Shown here: positions 51,182-60,702 of the stretch, piece by piece | How the letters are laid out: each line of letters begins with the position of its first letter | How positions within the stretch are numbered: the stretch's first letter is position 1 | Source of the DNA: Methylohalobius sp964654415 | GTDB taxonomy: Bacteria; Pseudomonadota; Gammaproteobacteria; Methylococcales; Methylothermaceae | Direction of reading: 5' to 3' | Assembly (NCBI GenBank): GCA_964654415.1 | Contig: CAZZIP010000006.1 | Location: forward strand, 1 to 64,000 | Length of the DNA stretch: 64,000 nucleotides | Position numbers and translations under genes: made by a program | Notes under the pieces: generated by a model | Database searches by the model: none | What the model saw: only the letters and a program-made list of their open reading frames with translations | What the model was told of the DNA's origin: nothing

Positions 51182-51898
51182 TCACCCCAGCCTACGCAGG
51201 CTTAAGCGAGTGGCGAAGAGACGCCTGATGCCAATGAGCCCAAGAGGGGCGGAGACAAGCAGAAGCGTGGAGGGTTCGGGTAGGGGAGAGCCTCCGCCCG
51301 CCCGGGTACAGCCGGCCAGACAGGTGAGCGTGTCGATGCGCCCGGTGATGTGCACTGGCGCGCGATCGAGGATATTGTTCTGAAAATCGAGCGCCCGCGT
51401 GGCGAAGGCGGTGAGCGGCGGCGGGGTCAGTGGCAGCGCGTCGCTGGAGAGCGCGCTGCCCGTCGGGTCCAGGAAGGTAAGCCCGACCAGCAGCCTAAAC
51501 AGGGCGAGATCGCCGGCTCCGAGGAGATACGCATCCAGCGAGGACGCGTTGTCCACCTCGATGAGCAGCCGGTTCGCGGTGGTGAAGGTGTTGCCGCCGA
51601 TATCGACCGTGAGCCCGAACGGGGAGCCGGCCATGGCATAGCGTCCCACGCTCGACGCCGGGTCAAGGTCGGCCGCGCGCGAATCGAACGTGTAGCTGCC
51701 GTTGAATCCACTGAAGATTGTGATCGGGTTCGGGTACGGCTGGTCATCGGGCCCGAAATTCGCGGAGGTCACCCGCCCGGTGAAGCCGAAAGTAATCGGT
51801 GCGGCGGCAACGGTGCTGAGCCAGCCCACGACGATGGCCGCCAAAATCAGGCGGGCCGCGGCCAGCAGTTTCCAATCCCGCGGCTGTCTTAACTTCAT
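51182..51898 (-). CDS. PEP-CTERM exosortase substrate protein 3
   Basis: 238 residues from ATG 51898, which overlaps the stop of the upstream gene (ATGA). Signal peptide (LLAAARLILAAIVVGWLSTVAAAP), a beta-rich body (FTGRVTSANFGPDDQPY, FNGSYTFDS) and the sorting tail PLPEPSTLLLVSAPLGLIGIRRLF. It should be exported, cut and anchored or released by an exosortase (EpsH type) coded elsewhere. Function of the body unknown. Confidence 0.78.
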   Translation of the reverse strand: MKLRQPRDWKLLAAARLILAAIVVGWLSTVAAAPITFGFTGRVTSANFGPDDQPYPNPITIFSGFNGSYTFDSRAADLDPASSVGRYAMAGSPFGLTVDIGGNTFTTANRLLIEVDNASSLDAYLLGAGDLALFRLLVGLTFLDPTGSALSSDALPLTPPPLTAFATRALDFQNNILDRAPVHITGRIDTLTCLAGCTRAGGGSPLPEPSTLLLVSAPLGLIGIRRLFATRLSLRRLG

Positions 51899-52593
51899 AC
51901 CTTGTTGTTCAGGGCTTCCCGCCGGCGCAAGCGCCACATGGCCACAAGCCCGATTCCGGCCAGGGCGAGCGTCGCCGGTTCCGGGACCGCACGGACCGGG
52001 TCGAAGCTTAGGTTGTCGAACCCTTCCTGCTCGGTCGTGGCCTCGAACAGCGCGTAGGAAAATGGAGTGCCGCCTAGAGCGACCGAGAGCAGGTTACCCG
52101 GAGAGCTCACGGCATCGTCCAATTTCTGGTCAAAGGTCAGGACCGTGAATTGGTTGGGGGTGGACGTAGGCGCAAGAGCCATCAGCCGGATGATGTCAGG
52201 GGCTTCTCCTGGAAAGTCGTCGGATGTGAGGCGGACCGAAGTGACGGGGGTCGTGAAGATCATCAGCAGATCGTTCAACCCGCCTCCTTTCGCGATGGCC
52301 AAGTTGGGCGACGAGATGGAAGAGATGGTATTGAGTACTTCAAACTCGTCCACGGGGCTGGTGAGCGTGACGGTGCCACCGACCGAGACGGTACCGCTCA
52401 GACTCCCCGTCCGGAACGATACCCCTTGAGAAGCGTACTGGTTGCCAGGGAGGATCCCCAAGGAATTACCGATGATCCCATCGACAGACACGTCATCGAA
52501 GTTGATGAAGGTCGCGAGAACGAGGCGAGGTGATGCAAAGAGCAGTAGTACTGCCAGTGTCAGCCCGGGCGCCAAAAAACGTAGCGTCAGCAT
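51895..52593 (-). CDS. PEP-CTERM protein 2, in the same open frame as PEP-CTERM protein 1
   Basis: 232 residues from an internal ATG 52593 with its own AAGGAGGA. A new signal peptide (MLTLRFLAPGLTLAVLLLFASPRLVLA), a beta-rich body (FINFDDVSVDGIIGNSLGI) and a tail VPEPATLALAGIGLVAMWRLRRRE. No stop codon separates it from the upstream protein, so it may be made alone from its own start, as part of a 605-residue fusion, or both. Confidence 0.7.
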   Translation of the reverse strand: MLTLRFLAPGLTLAVLLLFASPRLVLATFINFDDVSVDGIIGNSLGILPGNQYASQGVSFRTGSLSGTVSVGGTVTLTSPVDEFEVLNTISSISSPNLAIAKGGGLNDLLMIFTTPVTSVRLTSDDFPGEAPDIIRLMALAPTSTPNQFTVLTFDQKLDDAVSSPGNLLSVALGGTPFSYALFEATTEQEGFDNLSFDPVRAVPEPATLALAGIGLVAMWRLRRREALNNKV

Positions 52594-53712
52594 AGTCTCC
52601 TCCTTTTCAGTGACTCCTCTGCTGAATAAGCGACGCTTTCCCGCATAAGCGACGCCTTCCCGCCACCGCAAGCACCACATGACCACCAGCCCGATTCCAA
52701 CCAGCGCCAGCGCCGGCGGTTCCGGGACCGGGCTGGCTAGGAAGCCGTGGATGCCTGGTCTAAAGGTGCGAGTCAGATCGTCTCCGTAGTACCCCACCAG
52801 ACGCCCCCTGTTGTCGATGTCGTGGATGAAGGTGCCGGGTAGAAGACCTGTTTGGCCGGGGACATCGAGTACGATCAGTACGCCGCCGCTCAAGACAAAG
52901 CCGTGAAACACCCCCGTGGCGTCGTCGTAAAACGCTCCGACGATGTCCCCAAGGTCGTTGAGGCCGTTGGCAAACACGGAAGAGCTTCCCGGCACGTCGA
53001 TGAAGCTCAGGAGCGAGCGCGACGGGTCCATGAAGAACCCGCGCTGGATCAGGTTCCCGCTGGCATCGACGTCGAAGAAGGCACCGACCATCTGGCCGAG
53101 ATTGTTGATGTCGTAGGGGACGGCCTGACTTCCTGGGGCCGACCAGCGGTTGTCGAACAACGTCACCACGCTGCCGGTTTGGATGAAGCCGTGCTCTACG
53201 TCGGCGTTGTCTATATACTCGCCTACGATCACCCCTGCATTGTTGATGCCGTAGAAAGCCGTCCCACGGAACGGGTCGCCACTGCCGGCGTTAGGGTGAG
53301 CGTAGAAGCCAAACGCGGTGCTATTCCCTGCGTACGCAATAGCATGATCGTTGCTAACTAGTTCCACATAGCCCACGATCTGGCCCAAGTCGTTGATGCC
53401 TCGAGCTTCGCTGATGCCGGGAATCCCCGTGCCCCACGTACCCGGGGGATCGAACACGGTAAACGTCTGACCGTCGGTGATGAGGCTGTGTAACACCCCG
53501 CTGGCGTCGCGATGGGCGCCCACGAATTGGCCGGCATTGTTCATCTTGAACAGGAACGTGGTGGTCGCGCCGGGCGAGTCGATGGTGCTGAAGGAATACG
53601 GCAGAGCCTGGGCCGTTTGACTGAGGACGAGCGCTGAGAAAAACAACAAGGTGAGCAAAGCCTTGGCTCTGCCCCGCCCTGCCTGCGTGAGCGTGATGGC
53701 TTTTTCATTCAT
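52594..53712 (-). CDS. HAF-repeat PEP-CTERM protein 1, reading through into protein 2
   Basis: From ATG 53712 with GGAGG at 8 bp: signal peptide (LLTLLFFSALVLSQTAQA), six or more HAF repeats (GINDLGQIVGYVE, GINNAGVIVGEYID, DINNLGQMVGAFFD, GLNDLGDIVGAFYD, DIDNRGRLVGYYGD) forming a likely beta-propeller, then a full PEP-CTERM tail PVPEPPALALVGIGLVVMWCLRWRE. The frame continues 21 residues (GVAYAGKRRLFSRG...) without a stop and enters protein 2; coordinates given end at the internal start. The total open frame is 51895-53712. The stop may have been lost by mutation. Confidence 0.7.
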
Positions 53713-53857
53713 GGCGGATGCCTCCGTTGATTTGTCAGAACCCCCACGGCCTTGTCCAAGCCGGCTCTCGGCCTTCTGGACGCGACCTACGATTTATGCT
53801 AATGAAAGGGCAAAAGCAGACAATTCCCCAAAAAGAGGGGATTTTTGAGGAGGCGCC

Positions 53858-54802
53858 ATGTGGCTGGATTTTCGACCGGCGAAGGCGGAAGACTTTCCTG
53901 CCTGTTGCCGCGTGCTTGCGGCCTTCGGTCGCGGCTATTACGACGGCGAGGTCATGCGGGCGCTGCCTAGGCTCTGGGGCGGGCTTTTGGCGCAAAGAGC
54001 CTTGGCGATGACGGTGTTCGAGGACAAGGATCTGCCGCCCGATCGGCGCCTTTTGGGCTTTGGCACCGGGGTGTTTTTAGACGATGCGTTCTGCGCCGAG
54101 CTCCTCGCCGAGCCCAAGCCCTATCTGGCCAATCGCGTCTATCAAAGCTGCCTCGTGGGCTGTCCCTTGCCTTTGGGATACAGCAAAATCCGAGAGGCGA
54201 ATTCCAAAGACGGGATCAACCTTGTGCCTTTGGACTTTGCCTTGACCGAGCGCGACCTGCTGCGTCCTGAAGTATTTCCGCTGCTTGACGTGGTCTGGGA
54301 AGCCTTTCATTTCAATTTCTACGGCTACCGTCTGAACTGGATCCTGCAGGAAGTGTTCGGCGAGGACTGGCGGGATTTCCTCGTGGCGGCGGGGTTGGAG
54401 GTGTGTGCCGAATTTGGCGGGCTGACCGAGCCGCGGCCGTATCTCCTGGGCATTGGCCGGCAGAATTACTGGAAGCGGGCGGGATCGCGCTATACCTTCT
54501 TCTTCACCGCCCCACCGCCGCGCTTTCATTTCCGCCCCTCCGAACAAGCCCTTCTGCGCCTCGCCTTGCGCAATCTCAGCGATGAGGAGGAGCACCAGGA
54601 ACTGGGCGTCACCCTCCACACCGTCAAAAGGCTTTGGAAGGACATCTTCCAGCGGGTCGAGGACCTCGTTCCCGGCTGGCTCCCAAGTCAGGGTTACACC
54701 GGTCACCGCGGTGCGGAAAAGCGCCGTCACCTCCTCGATTATCTGGCCTATCACCTGGAGGAATTGCGCCCTCGGCTTAGGTCGATCAAGGAACTGCGGT
54801 GA
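53858..54802 (+). CDS. LuxR-type HTH regulator with an unrecognised N-terminal domain
   Basis: 314 residues, GAGGAGG upstream of the ATG. The N-terminal ~220 residues (MWLDFRPAKAEDFPACCRVLAAFGRGYY ...) are not recognised; the beginning looks like an acetyltransferase-type strand-helix. The C-terminal HTH (FRPSEQALLRLALRNLSDEEEHQELGVTLHTVKRLWKDIFQRV) is LuxR-like. Divergent from the PEP-CTERM genes, so it may control them. A similar regulator pair is not seen. Confidence 0.6.
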   Translation: MWLDFRPAKAEDFPACCRVLAAFGRGYYDGEVMRALPRLWGGLLAQRALAMTVFEDKDLPPDRRLLGFGTGVFLDDAFCAELLAEPKPYLANRVYQSCLVGCPLPLGYSKIREANSKDGINLVPLDFALTERDLLRPEVFPLLDVVWEAFHFNFYGYRLNWILQEVFGEDWRDFLVAAGLEVCAEFGGLTEPRPYLLGIGRQNYWKRAGSRYTFFFTAPPPRFHFRPSEQALLRLALRNLSDEEEHQELGVTLHTVKRLWKDIFQRVEDLVPGWLPSQGYTGHRGAEKRRHLLDYLAYHLEELRPRLRSIKELR

Positions 54803-54972
54803 TCGCAACCTGCAAGCTAGCGTTGTAAAGCTGCTCAAGCGTGGCCTACAGGGCGAGGACACGTCAAATTCTTGACTCCTCTTGAATAACTTCTTGATGT
54901 ACAAGAAGCGCATTTTTGGCATCGACCTTGCTTATATTCGTCCAGGGTAAAGGATGAACGACCAAGCAGGCG
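54803..54972 (+). other. Gap before fleS with sigma-54 promoter
   Basis: No gene. Holds the sigma-54 element described separately and the sequence CCTACAGGGC (54845-54854), which also forms the 3' part of the tRNA at 13991-14000. Confidence 0.5.
54917..54931 (+). promoter_or_regulatory. Sigma-54 promoter of fleSR
   Basis: TGGCAT-CGACC-TTGC, strong -24/-12 match 42 bp before the fleS ATG. In Pseudomonas-type hierarchies fleSR is switched on by FleQ with RpoN. Confidence 0.78.
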
Positions 54973-56196
54973 ATGACCGAACTTCAATCTGCAGATAACC
55001 TGGACCCCAGGCGCTGCGAAGCGGAAAAGCTCAAGCACGCGTTTGAGGTCTTCAATCAGCTTTCTAGAACGCTGACCAATTCCTACCGGGAACTGGAAGG
55101 CCAAGTCGCGCGGCTTAACCGCGAACTGGCTGCCGCCCGTAGCGAGCGGCTTAAGGCCCTGGTCGAAAAGGAAAAGCTGGCCAATCGGCTACAGCGCTTG
55201 CTGGAGGCGCTGCCAGGAGGGGTGATCGTACTCGACGGGGAAGGTCGAATCGCCGAGTGCAATCCTAAGGCAGTAGAGCTGTTGGGGAAACCCCTGGTGG
55301 GAGAAGATTGGGTAGCGGTCAGCCGGCGCAGTTTCGAGGGCAGCGGTAACAACCCCCACGAGTGGCGTCTTAAAGGCGGCAAGACCGTCAATATCTCGGC
55401 GCGGTCCTTAGGGGAAGAGCCGGGCCAGATTCTGCTTCTCACCGACGTGACCGAAATGCGTGCCTTGCAGGAACTGGTCGAGCAACATCAACGCCTATCG
55501 GCGATGGGAGAAATGGTGGCGAGGCTGGCCCATCAGGTGCGCACTCCATTGGCGTCGGCCATTCTGTATGCCACGCAGCTAAAAGATGGGCGCTTGGACG
55601 AGAATCGGCGCCGCCATTTCACGGTTAAGGTAGTAGAACGCCTCCAACATCTCGAGCGCCAGGTCAACGATATGTTGGTGTTTTCCCGGAAGGGAGAATT
55701 TGTGCTGGAAACCATCCCGGTCGCAGTTTTTCTGAGGCAGCTTAAGGAGGCAGCCGAACCCCAGTTTGCCGGCACTTCAGTGGACTTAAGCTTTATCGAT
55801 CTGACCGCCGGTGCAGCGTTTCAGGGGAATTTGGAGGCCTTGGAGGGGGGGTTCCTGAATCTGCTTGGTAATGCTCTGGAGGCGGTGGCCGGGCAGGGCC
55901 GAATTGAGGTCAGGGCAGAGCGAGTGGGTCGTCTGATCCGCCTGAGCGTCGTCGATGACGGTCCAGGCATGGATGAGGCGGTGCGCAAGCGGATTTTCGA
56001 ACCGTTTTTCACCACTCGCCCCAACGGTACGGGGTTGGGGCTGGCAGTAGTGGACAGCATCGTCAAGGCGCACGGGGGTTCCGTACGCTGTGAGTCTGCA
56101 CCTGGCCAGGGATCGGCGTTCCACGTTTATCTGCCGCCGGCAGCGAGCAGCGTTCCACTGCCGGGCGGATACCGGCAGCTTGAGTGCTGCGGTTAG
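54973..56196 (+). CDS. fleS: Flagellar two-component sensor kinase FleS
   Basis: 407 residues, no transmembrane helix: N-terminal coiled coil (LSRTLTNSYRELEGQVARLNREL), PAS domain (LLEALPGGVIVLDGEGRIAECNPKA), H-box MVARLAHQVRTPLASAI with phospho-His, and GHKL ATPase (LLGNALEAV, DDGPGMD, GTGLGL). Cytoplasmic sensor that phosphorylates FleR. The adjacent fleR and fli genes set its name. Confidence 0.88.
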   Translation: MTELQSADNLDPRRCEAEKLKHAFEVFNQLSRTLTNSYRELEGQVARLNRELAAARSERLKALVEKEKLANRLQRLLEALPGGVIVLDGEGRIAECNPKAVELLGKPLVGEDWVAVSRRSFEGSGNNPHEWRLKGGKTVNISARSLGEEPGQILLLTDVTEMRALQELVEQHQRLSAMGEMVARLAHQVRTPLASAILYATQLKDGRLDENRRRHFTVKVVERLQHLERQVNDMLVFSRKGEFVLETIPVAVFLRQLKEAAEPQFAGTSVDLSFIDLTAGAAFQGNLEALEGGFLNLLGNALEAVAGQGRIEVRAERVGRLIRLSVVDDGPGMDEAVRKRIFEPFFTTRPNGTGLGLAVVDSIVKAHGGSVRCESAPGQGSAFHVYLPPAASSVPLPGGYRQLECCG

Positions 56197-56226
56197 CACC
56201 GCTAAAGGTAGCAAGGAGTCAAGTTA

Positions 56227-57549
56227 ATGATGGATCCCGAAATTTTGGTCGTGGAAGACGATCGGGCGTTCCGGGAGGCGCTATGCGACACCCTAGAGCT
56301 GGCCGGCTATCGGGTAAGCTGTGCTGCCGATGGCGTCAAAGCGTTGGCCGAATTGGACAGGTGCCAGGTGAGACTGGTGCTCAGCGACGTAAAAATGGCG
56401 CCCATGGATGGACTGGCGCTGCTTGAAAACATCAAACGCCGTTTTCCCAACCTGCCGGTGATGATGATGACCGCCTACGGGACGATTGAGCAGGCGGTGG
56501 CGGCGATCCGCGCTGGTGCCTGCGACTACTTGGTCAAGCCGTTTACGGCCGAGGCACTGCTTGAGCAGGTCAGGCGTTATCTGGCTCTGCCTTCCCAAGA
56601 TGGTAGCGAGATCGTGGTCGATCCGGCCAGCAAGAAGGTGTACGAGTTGGCCAAGCGGGTGGCCCCTACGGATGCCAGCGTGTTGATTTTAGGGGAATCG
56701 GGCACCGGCAAAGAGGTGCTCGCCCGTTACCTGCACCGGCATTCCGGACGCCGGGGGGCTTTCGTCGCGATCAACTGTGCCGCTGTTCCCGAAGCTTTGC
56801 TGGAAGCTGAGCTGTTCGGCTACGAAAAAGGCGCTTTTACCGGCGCGCTCAAGTCCACCCCAGGGAAGTTTGAGCTAGCCCAAGGTGGCACGTTGCTGCT
56901 CGATGAGGTCTCGGAAATGAACCCGGCGCTCCAGGCTAAGTTGCTGCGGGTGCTGCAGGAGCGTGAAGTGGAGCGGATCGGCGGGCGCCGGGTTTTGAAA
57001 CTAGACGTGCGCGTGATCGCCACTTCCAATCGCAACCTGCATGAAGAAGTGGCCGCCGGTCGGTTCCGGGAGGATTTGTTCTATCGCATCAATGTGTTTC
57101 CGCTGCACCTGCCTGCCCTACGCGATCGCCCGCAAGACATCGTGCCGCTGGCTCAAGCCTTGCTCAAGCGGCATGCCGCTGGCAACCTTTTGCCGCAGTT
57201 GTCTGCCGAGGCCCTGCGCAAGCTCAAGGCTTACCATTGGCCGGGCAACGTGCGTGAATTGGAGAACGTCATCCAGCGTGCCCTGATCTTGTGCCGGGAT
57301 GGATGGATCGGGCCAGAGGTGTTGATCTTCGATGAAGCTACGCATGGGCCGCTACCGGACGCGACCGAGGTAGAGACAACTCCGCTTAACCAGGACCTGC
57401 GTTCCCGGGAGGAACAGATCATCCTCGCCACCCTTCGGGAAGAAAACGGTAGCCGGATTTCTACCGCAAGGCGCTTGGGCATCAGCCCCAGAACCTTGCG
57501 TTACAAGCTTGCCAAGATGCGCCAAGCCGGAATTTCGGTCCCATGCTGA
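56227..57549 (+). CDS. fleR: Sigma-54 dependent flagellar response regulator FleR
   Basis: 440 residues: receiver domain with phosphoacceptor Asp54 (LVLSDVKMAPMDG), AAA+ domain with GESGTGKE, GAFTGA and LLLDEVSEM, and a Fis-type HTH (STARRLGISPRTLRYKL). Activates class III flagellar genes, probably including fliE and fliK here, whose upstream regions carry -24/-12 elements. Confidence 0.92.
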   Translation: MMDPEILVVEDDRAFREALCDTLELAGYRVSCAADGVKALAELDRCQVRLVLSDVKMAPMDGLALLENIKRRFPNLPVMMMTAYGTIEQAVAAIRAGACDYLVKPFTAEALLEQVRRYLALPSQDGSEIVVDPASKKVYELAKRVAPTDASVLILGESGTGKEVLARYLHRHSGRRGAFVAINCAAVPEALLEAELFGYEKGAFTGALKSTPGKFELAQGGTLLLDEVSEMNPALQAKLLRVLQEREVERIGGRRVLKLDVRVIATSNRNLHEEVAAGRFREDLFYRINVFPLHLPALRDRPQDIVPLAQALLKRHAAGNLLPQLSAEALRKLKAYHWPGNVRELENVIQRALILCRDGWIGPEVLIFDEATHGPLPDATEVETTPLNQDLRSREEQIILATLREENGSRISTARRLGISPRTLRYKLAKMRQAGISVPC

Positions 57550-57550
57550 C

Positions 57551-57565
57551 TGGCATGAAAACTGC
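57551..57565 (+). promoter_or_regulatory. Sigma-54 promoter of fliE
   Basis: TGGCAT-GAAAA-CTGC (one mismatch in the -12), 2 bp after the fleR stop codon and about 40 bp before the fliE ATG. A RpoN promoter at this place is known for fliE operons of polar flagella. Confidence 0.68.
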
Positions 57566-57603
57566 TTATCTGGTAGACCGGGTTTTAAGAGAGGTGTGAA
57601 ACG

Positions 57604-57918
57604 ATGAATCAAATAGATATCAATGCCGTCTTGGCCCAAATGCATACGCTCAAGGCGCAAGCGGCGCAAAACCAGTCGGGCAACGAACCGCCTGCCACAG
57701 ATTTTGCGGCGCTGCTTAGGCAATCCATCGACACGGTCAACGAAACCCAGCAGCAGGCCGGCAACCTGGCCAAGGCGTTCGAGCGGGGAGAAACGGATGT
57801 TCCTTTGGCGGAGGTCATGGTGTCCCTGCAAAAGGCTAGGGTTTCATTCCAGGCTATGGTCCAGGTGCGCAATAAATTGGTAGAGGCTTATAAAGACATC
57901 ATGAACATGCAGATGTGA
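57604..57918 (+). CDS. fliE: Flagellar hook-basal body protein FliE
   Basis: 104 residues ending in KARVSFQAMVQVRNKLVEAYKDIMNMQ, the FliE signature. Adapter between the MS ring and the rod. AGAGAGG precedes the ATG. Confidence 0.94.
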   Translation: MNQIDINAVLAQMHTLKAQAAQNQSGNEPPATDFAALLRQSIDTVNETQQQAGNLAKAFERGETDVPLAEVMVSLQKARVSFQAMVQVRNKLVEAYKDIMNMQM

Positions 57919-57947
57919 GCAAGAGAACTTAATCCTACGCGTTAAGG

Positions 57948-59711
57948 ATGGCGACCATGGAAGCGGCGGAAGCGGCTGAAACCAACCTCGATGGAGTTCC
58001 CGCACCGGCTGGAAACAAAGGTCTGAGCGTGGCGACAGGGCAGGCGCTGGCGCTGACGGAGGAGTCCGAAGCGGGGCGGGTCAATGGGCTCCTGAAGACC
58101 TGGCATGAGCTCTCCTGGGGGCGCAGGCTAGGGGTGCTTGCCGTATTCGCTCTGGCTGTCGCCATCGGGGTGGCGGTGATGTTATGGGCCGGGGCCCCCG
58201 AGTACAAACCGCTGTTTATCGATCTAGGCGAGGACCAAGCCGGAGAGATTTTAGGGGTGCTGGACAAGCTGCAGGCAGATTATAAGATCGACCGCAAAAG
58301 CGGCACCATCTTAGTACCGGCCGAAGCGGTCCATGAACTCAGGCTGCGGCTGGCGGCTCAGGGCTATCCCAAGAAAAACGAGAGCGGTTATGAAATCCTA
58401 GAAAAAGAGCCTGGACTCGGCGTCAGCCGGGCCTTGGAACAGGCGCGCTATCAGCACGCGCTCGAGGGGGAGATCGCCCGCTCCATCATGACCCTGGAGG
58501 GAGTCAAGGCGGCGCGGGTGCATCTGGCCTTGCCCAAGGAATCGGTGTTCGTGCGCCAGCGCAAGCCCCCCAGTGCGTCGGTGTTATTGCAGCTTGTGCC
58601 CGATCACGAAATTCGGCGCGAGCAGGTCCAGGCGATCGTTCACTTAGTCGCCTCCAGCGTGCCCAAGCTTGCGCCTGAGCGAGTCACAGTCGTCGATCAA
58701 TACGGCCATTTGCTCAATTCTTTCAGTCGGGACAAGGATGAACTATCTCTGACCGACAAGCAGTTCGAATACAAAAAGAAGGTGGAGGAGCATCTGGTAG
58801 AACGCATCGAAACTCTGCTGGTTCCGCTGGTGGGGCGCGACGCCTTGCGCACCCAGGTGGCCGCGGATATCGATTTCACCGCGGTAGAGCGGACCGAAGA
58901 GCTTTACAATCCAGATCTTCCGGCTCTGCGCAGCGAGCAGCAAGAGCAGAAAGAAAGCCGCCAGGAAGCGGCCCAGGGCGTGCCGGGTGCCCTCACCAAT
59001 CAGCCGCCGGCGGCCGGGACCGCACCGGAAGTGGCCCAAGGCAATGGAGAGGCTGCCAAAACCCCGCTCGAGTCCCAGAAAAAGCTGGTTCGCAATTATG
59101 AACTCGATCGAATCGTCAGTCATGTCCGCCAATCTAGCGGTGCCATCCGTCGGCTGACGGTGGCAGTGGCGGTAGACAACATTAAAGTTCCGCAGGCCGA
59201 TGGCACGATCGTCACTCGCCCTTACACCCAAGAGGAGCTCAATAGTTTGATCGCTTTGGTGAAACAGGCGGTCGGTTACGACGCCAGCCGCGGGGATCAA
59301 GTGACGGTGACCAACGTGGCTTTTCGTGGGAGTGAGGAAATCGCCTTAGAACCGGTTCCGATGTGGCAGCAGGCTTGGGTTTGGACCCTGGGAAAACAAG
59401 CGGTTGCCCTGCTTGCAGTATTGGTTTTGGTTTTCACGGTGCTCCGGCCACTGCTTCGAGCGCTGTTGCCGCCGCCTCCGGAACCTGTGATTGAGGCAGA
59501 GACTGTCGTGCCTGAGGCGCCTGTTGGAACCGAAAATGAATCTGAACAGCAGCCGTTAACGCTGGAGCAGGAGAGCGAAGAGCTCTTGAAATTGACGGGA
59601 CCACAAAGCTATGAAAAGCGCCTTGAATTTGTTCACCGTCTGATTGACCAGGACCCGGACCGGGTGGTGCAGGTGATCAAGAATTGGATTATCGAGGATG
59701 GCCGAAAGTGA
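57948..59711 (+). CDS. fliF: Flagellar MS-ring protein FliF
   Basis: 587 residues. First membrane helix ~60-85 (LGVLAVFALAVAIGVAVMLWAG), ring-building motifs (GYPKKNESGYEILEKEPGLGVS, ALEGEIARSIMTLEGVKAARVHLALP), second helix ~480-500, and the C-terminal FliG-binding tail VVQVIKNWIIED. Overlaps fliG by 14 bp. Confidence 0.95.
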   Translation: MATMEAAEAAETNLDGVPAPAGNKGLSVATGQALALTEESEAGRVNGLLKTWHELSWGRRLGVLAVFALAVAIGVAVMLWAGAPEYKPLFIDLGEDQAGEILGVLDKLQADYKIDRKSGTILVPAEAVHELRLRLAAQGYPKKNESGYEILEKEPGLGVSRALEQARYQHALEGEIARSIMTLEGVKAARVHLALPKESVFVRQRKPPSASVLLQLVPDHEIRREQVQAIVHLVASSVPKLAPERVTVVDQYGHLLNSFSRDKDELSLTDKQFEYKKKVEEHLVERIETLLVPLVGRDALRTQVAADIDFTAVERTEELYNPDLPALRSEQQEQKESRQEAAQGVPGALTNQPPAAGTAPEVAQGNGEAAKTPLESQKKLVRNYELDRIVSHVRQSSGAIRRLTVAVAVDNIKVPQADGTIVTRPYTQEELNSLIALVKQAVGYDASRGDQVTVTNVAFRGSEEIALEPVPMWQQAWVWTLGKQAVALLAVLVLVFTVLRPLLRALLPPPPEPVIEAETVVPEAPVGTENESEQQPLTLEQESEELLKLTGPQSYEKRLEFVHRLIDQDPDRVVQVIKNWIIEDGRK

Positions 59712-60702
59712 AAAATTAAGTGGCGTCGATCGCGCCGGTCTCCTGCTTCTGGCGGTCGGTCAAAAGCGTGCCGCGCAAGTCTTAAGGCGCCTAAGTCCCC
59801 GGGATGTGCAGTTGGTGGGGATGGCGATGGCCAGGCTAGAGAATATCCGCTCTGAGATGGTAGAGGAGGTGGTGACGACGTTTCTAGAGCACATCCGTGG
59901 CCAGACTCGTTTCGGGGTGCGCACCGATGAATATGTCCGCAACGTCCTGATCGAGGCGCTCGGTGAAGAAGAAGCCAGGGATCTGATTGACCGGATTCTG
60001 CTCAATCGCAACAGCCGCGGGATCGAGCAGCTCAAGTGGATGGAACCGCGCGCTATCGCTGAGCTCCTGCGGATCGAGCATCCCCAGATCGTGGCGATCC
60101 TGATGTCATTGCTGGAACCGAATCAGGCGGCGGCGGTGCTCGAACACCTCCCGGAAATCATGCGCTATGACATCGTGATGCGAATCGCTGACTTGGAGAC
60201 GGTGCAACCGGATGCCCTCAAGGAGTTGGATGCGATCATGGAAGAGCAGTTGATGGGTAAGACGAATCTCAAGTCCTCGCGCCTTGGCGGGGTGGAGAAA
60301 GCCGCTGAGATTCTCAATATGGCAGATAGCAGCCTCGAAGCCGAAATCATGGAAAAACTGACAGAAAAGGCCCCCGATCTGGCCCAGCAGATTCAAGACA
60401 AAATGTTCGTATTCGAGGATCTCATTCAGCTCGACGATCGCAGCGTTCAGACCTTGCTGCGTGAGGTTTCTACTGACACCTTGTTGCTCGCTCTGCGCGG
60501 CACCGACGAAGCGCTCAGGCAAAAGATTTTCGGCAACATGTCGCGGCGGGCGGCGGAGATGCTGCGCGACGATCTGGAGGCGGCTCCGCCGGCCAAACTC
60601 AGCGAGGTGGAGGCGGCCCAGAAAGAAATCCTGCAAATCGCCAAACGCCTAGCAGATGCAGGCGAGATCGTTTTGGTCGGAGGCGGCGATGAACTCATCT
60701 AA
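59698..60702 (+). CDS. fliG: Flagellar motor switch protein FliG
   Basis: 334 residues with GIEQLKWMEPRAIAELLRIEHPQIVAILMSLL, the EHPQ motif, and the C-terminal torque helix region (DDRSVQTLLREVSTDTLLLALRG ... MSRRAAEMLRDDLE) carrying the charged residues that face the stator. Confidence 0.96.
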   Translation: MAESEKLSGVDRAGLLLLAVGQKRAAQVLRRLSPRDVQLVGMAMARLENIRSEMVEEVVTTFLEHIRGQTRFGVRTDEYVRNVLIEALGEEEARDLIDRILLNRNSRGIEQLKWMEPRAIAELLRIEHPQIVAILMSLLEPNQAAAVLEHLPEIMRYDIVMRIADLETVQPDALKELDAIMEEQLMGKTNLKSSRLGGVEKAAEILNMADSSLEAEIMEKLTEKAPDLAQQIQDKMFVFEDLIQLDDRSVQTLLREVSTDTLLLALRGTDEALRQKIFGNMSRRAAEMLRDDLEAAPPAKLSEVEAAQKEILQIAKRLADAGEIVLVGGGDELI

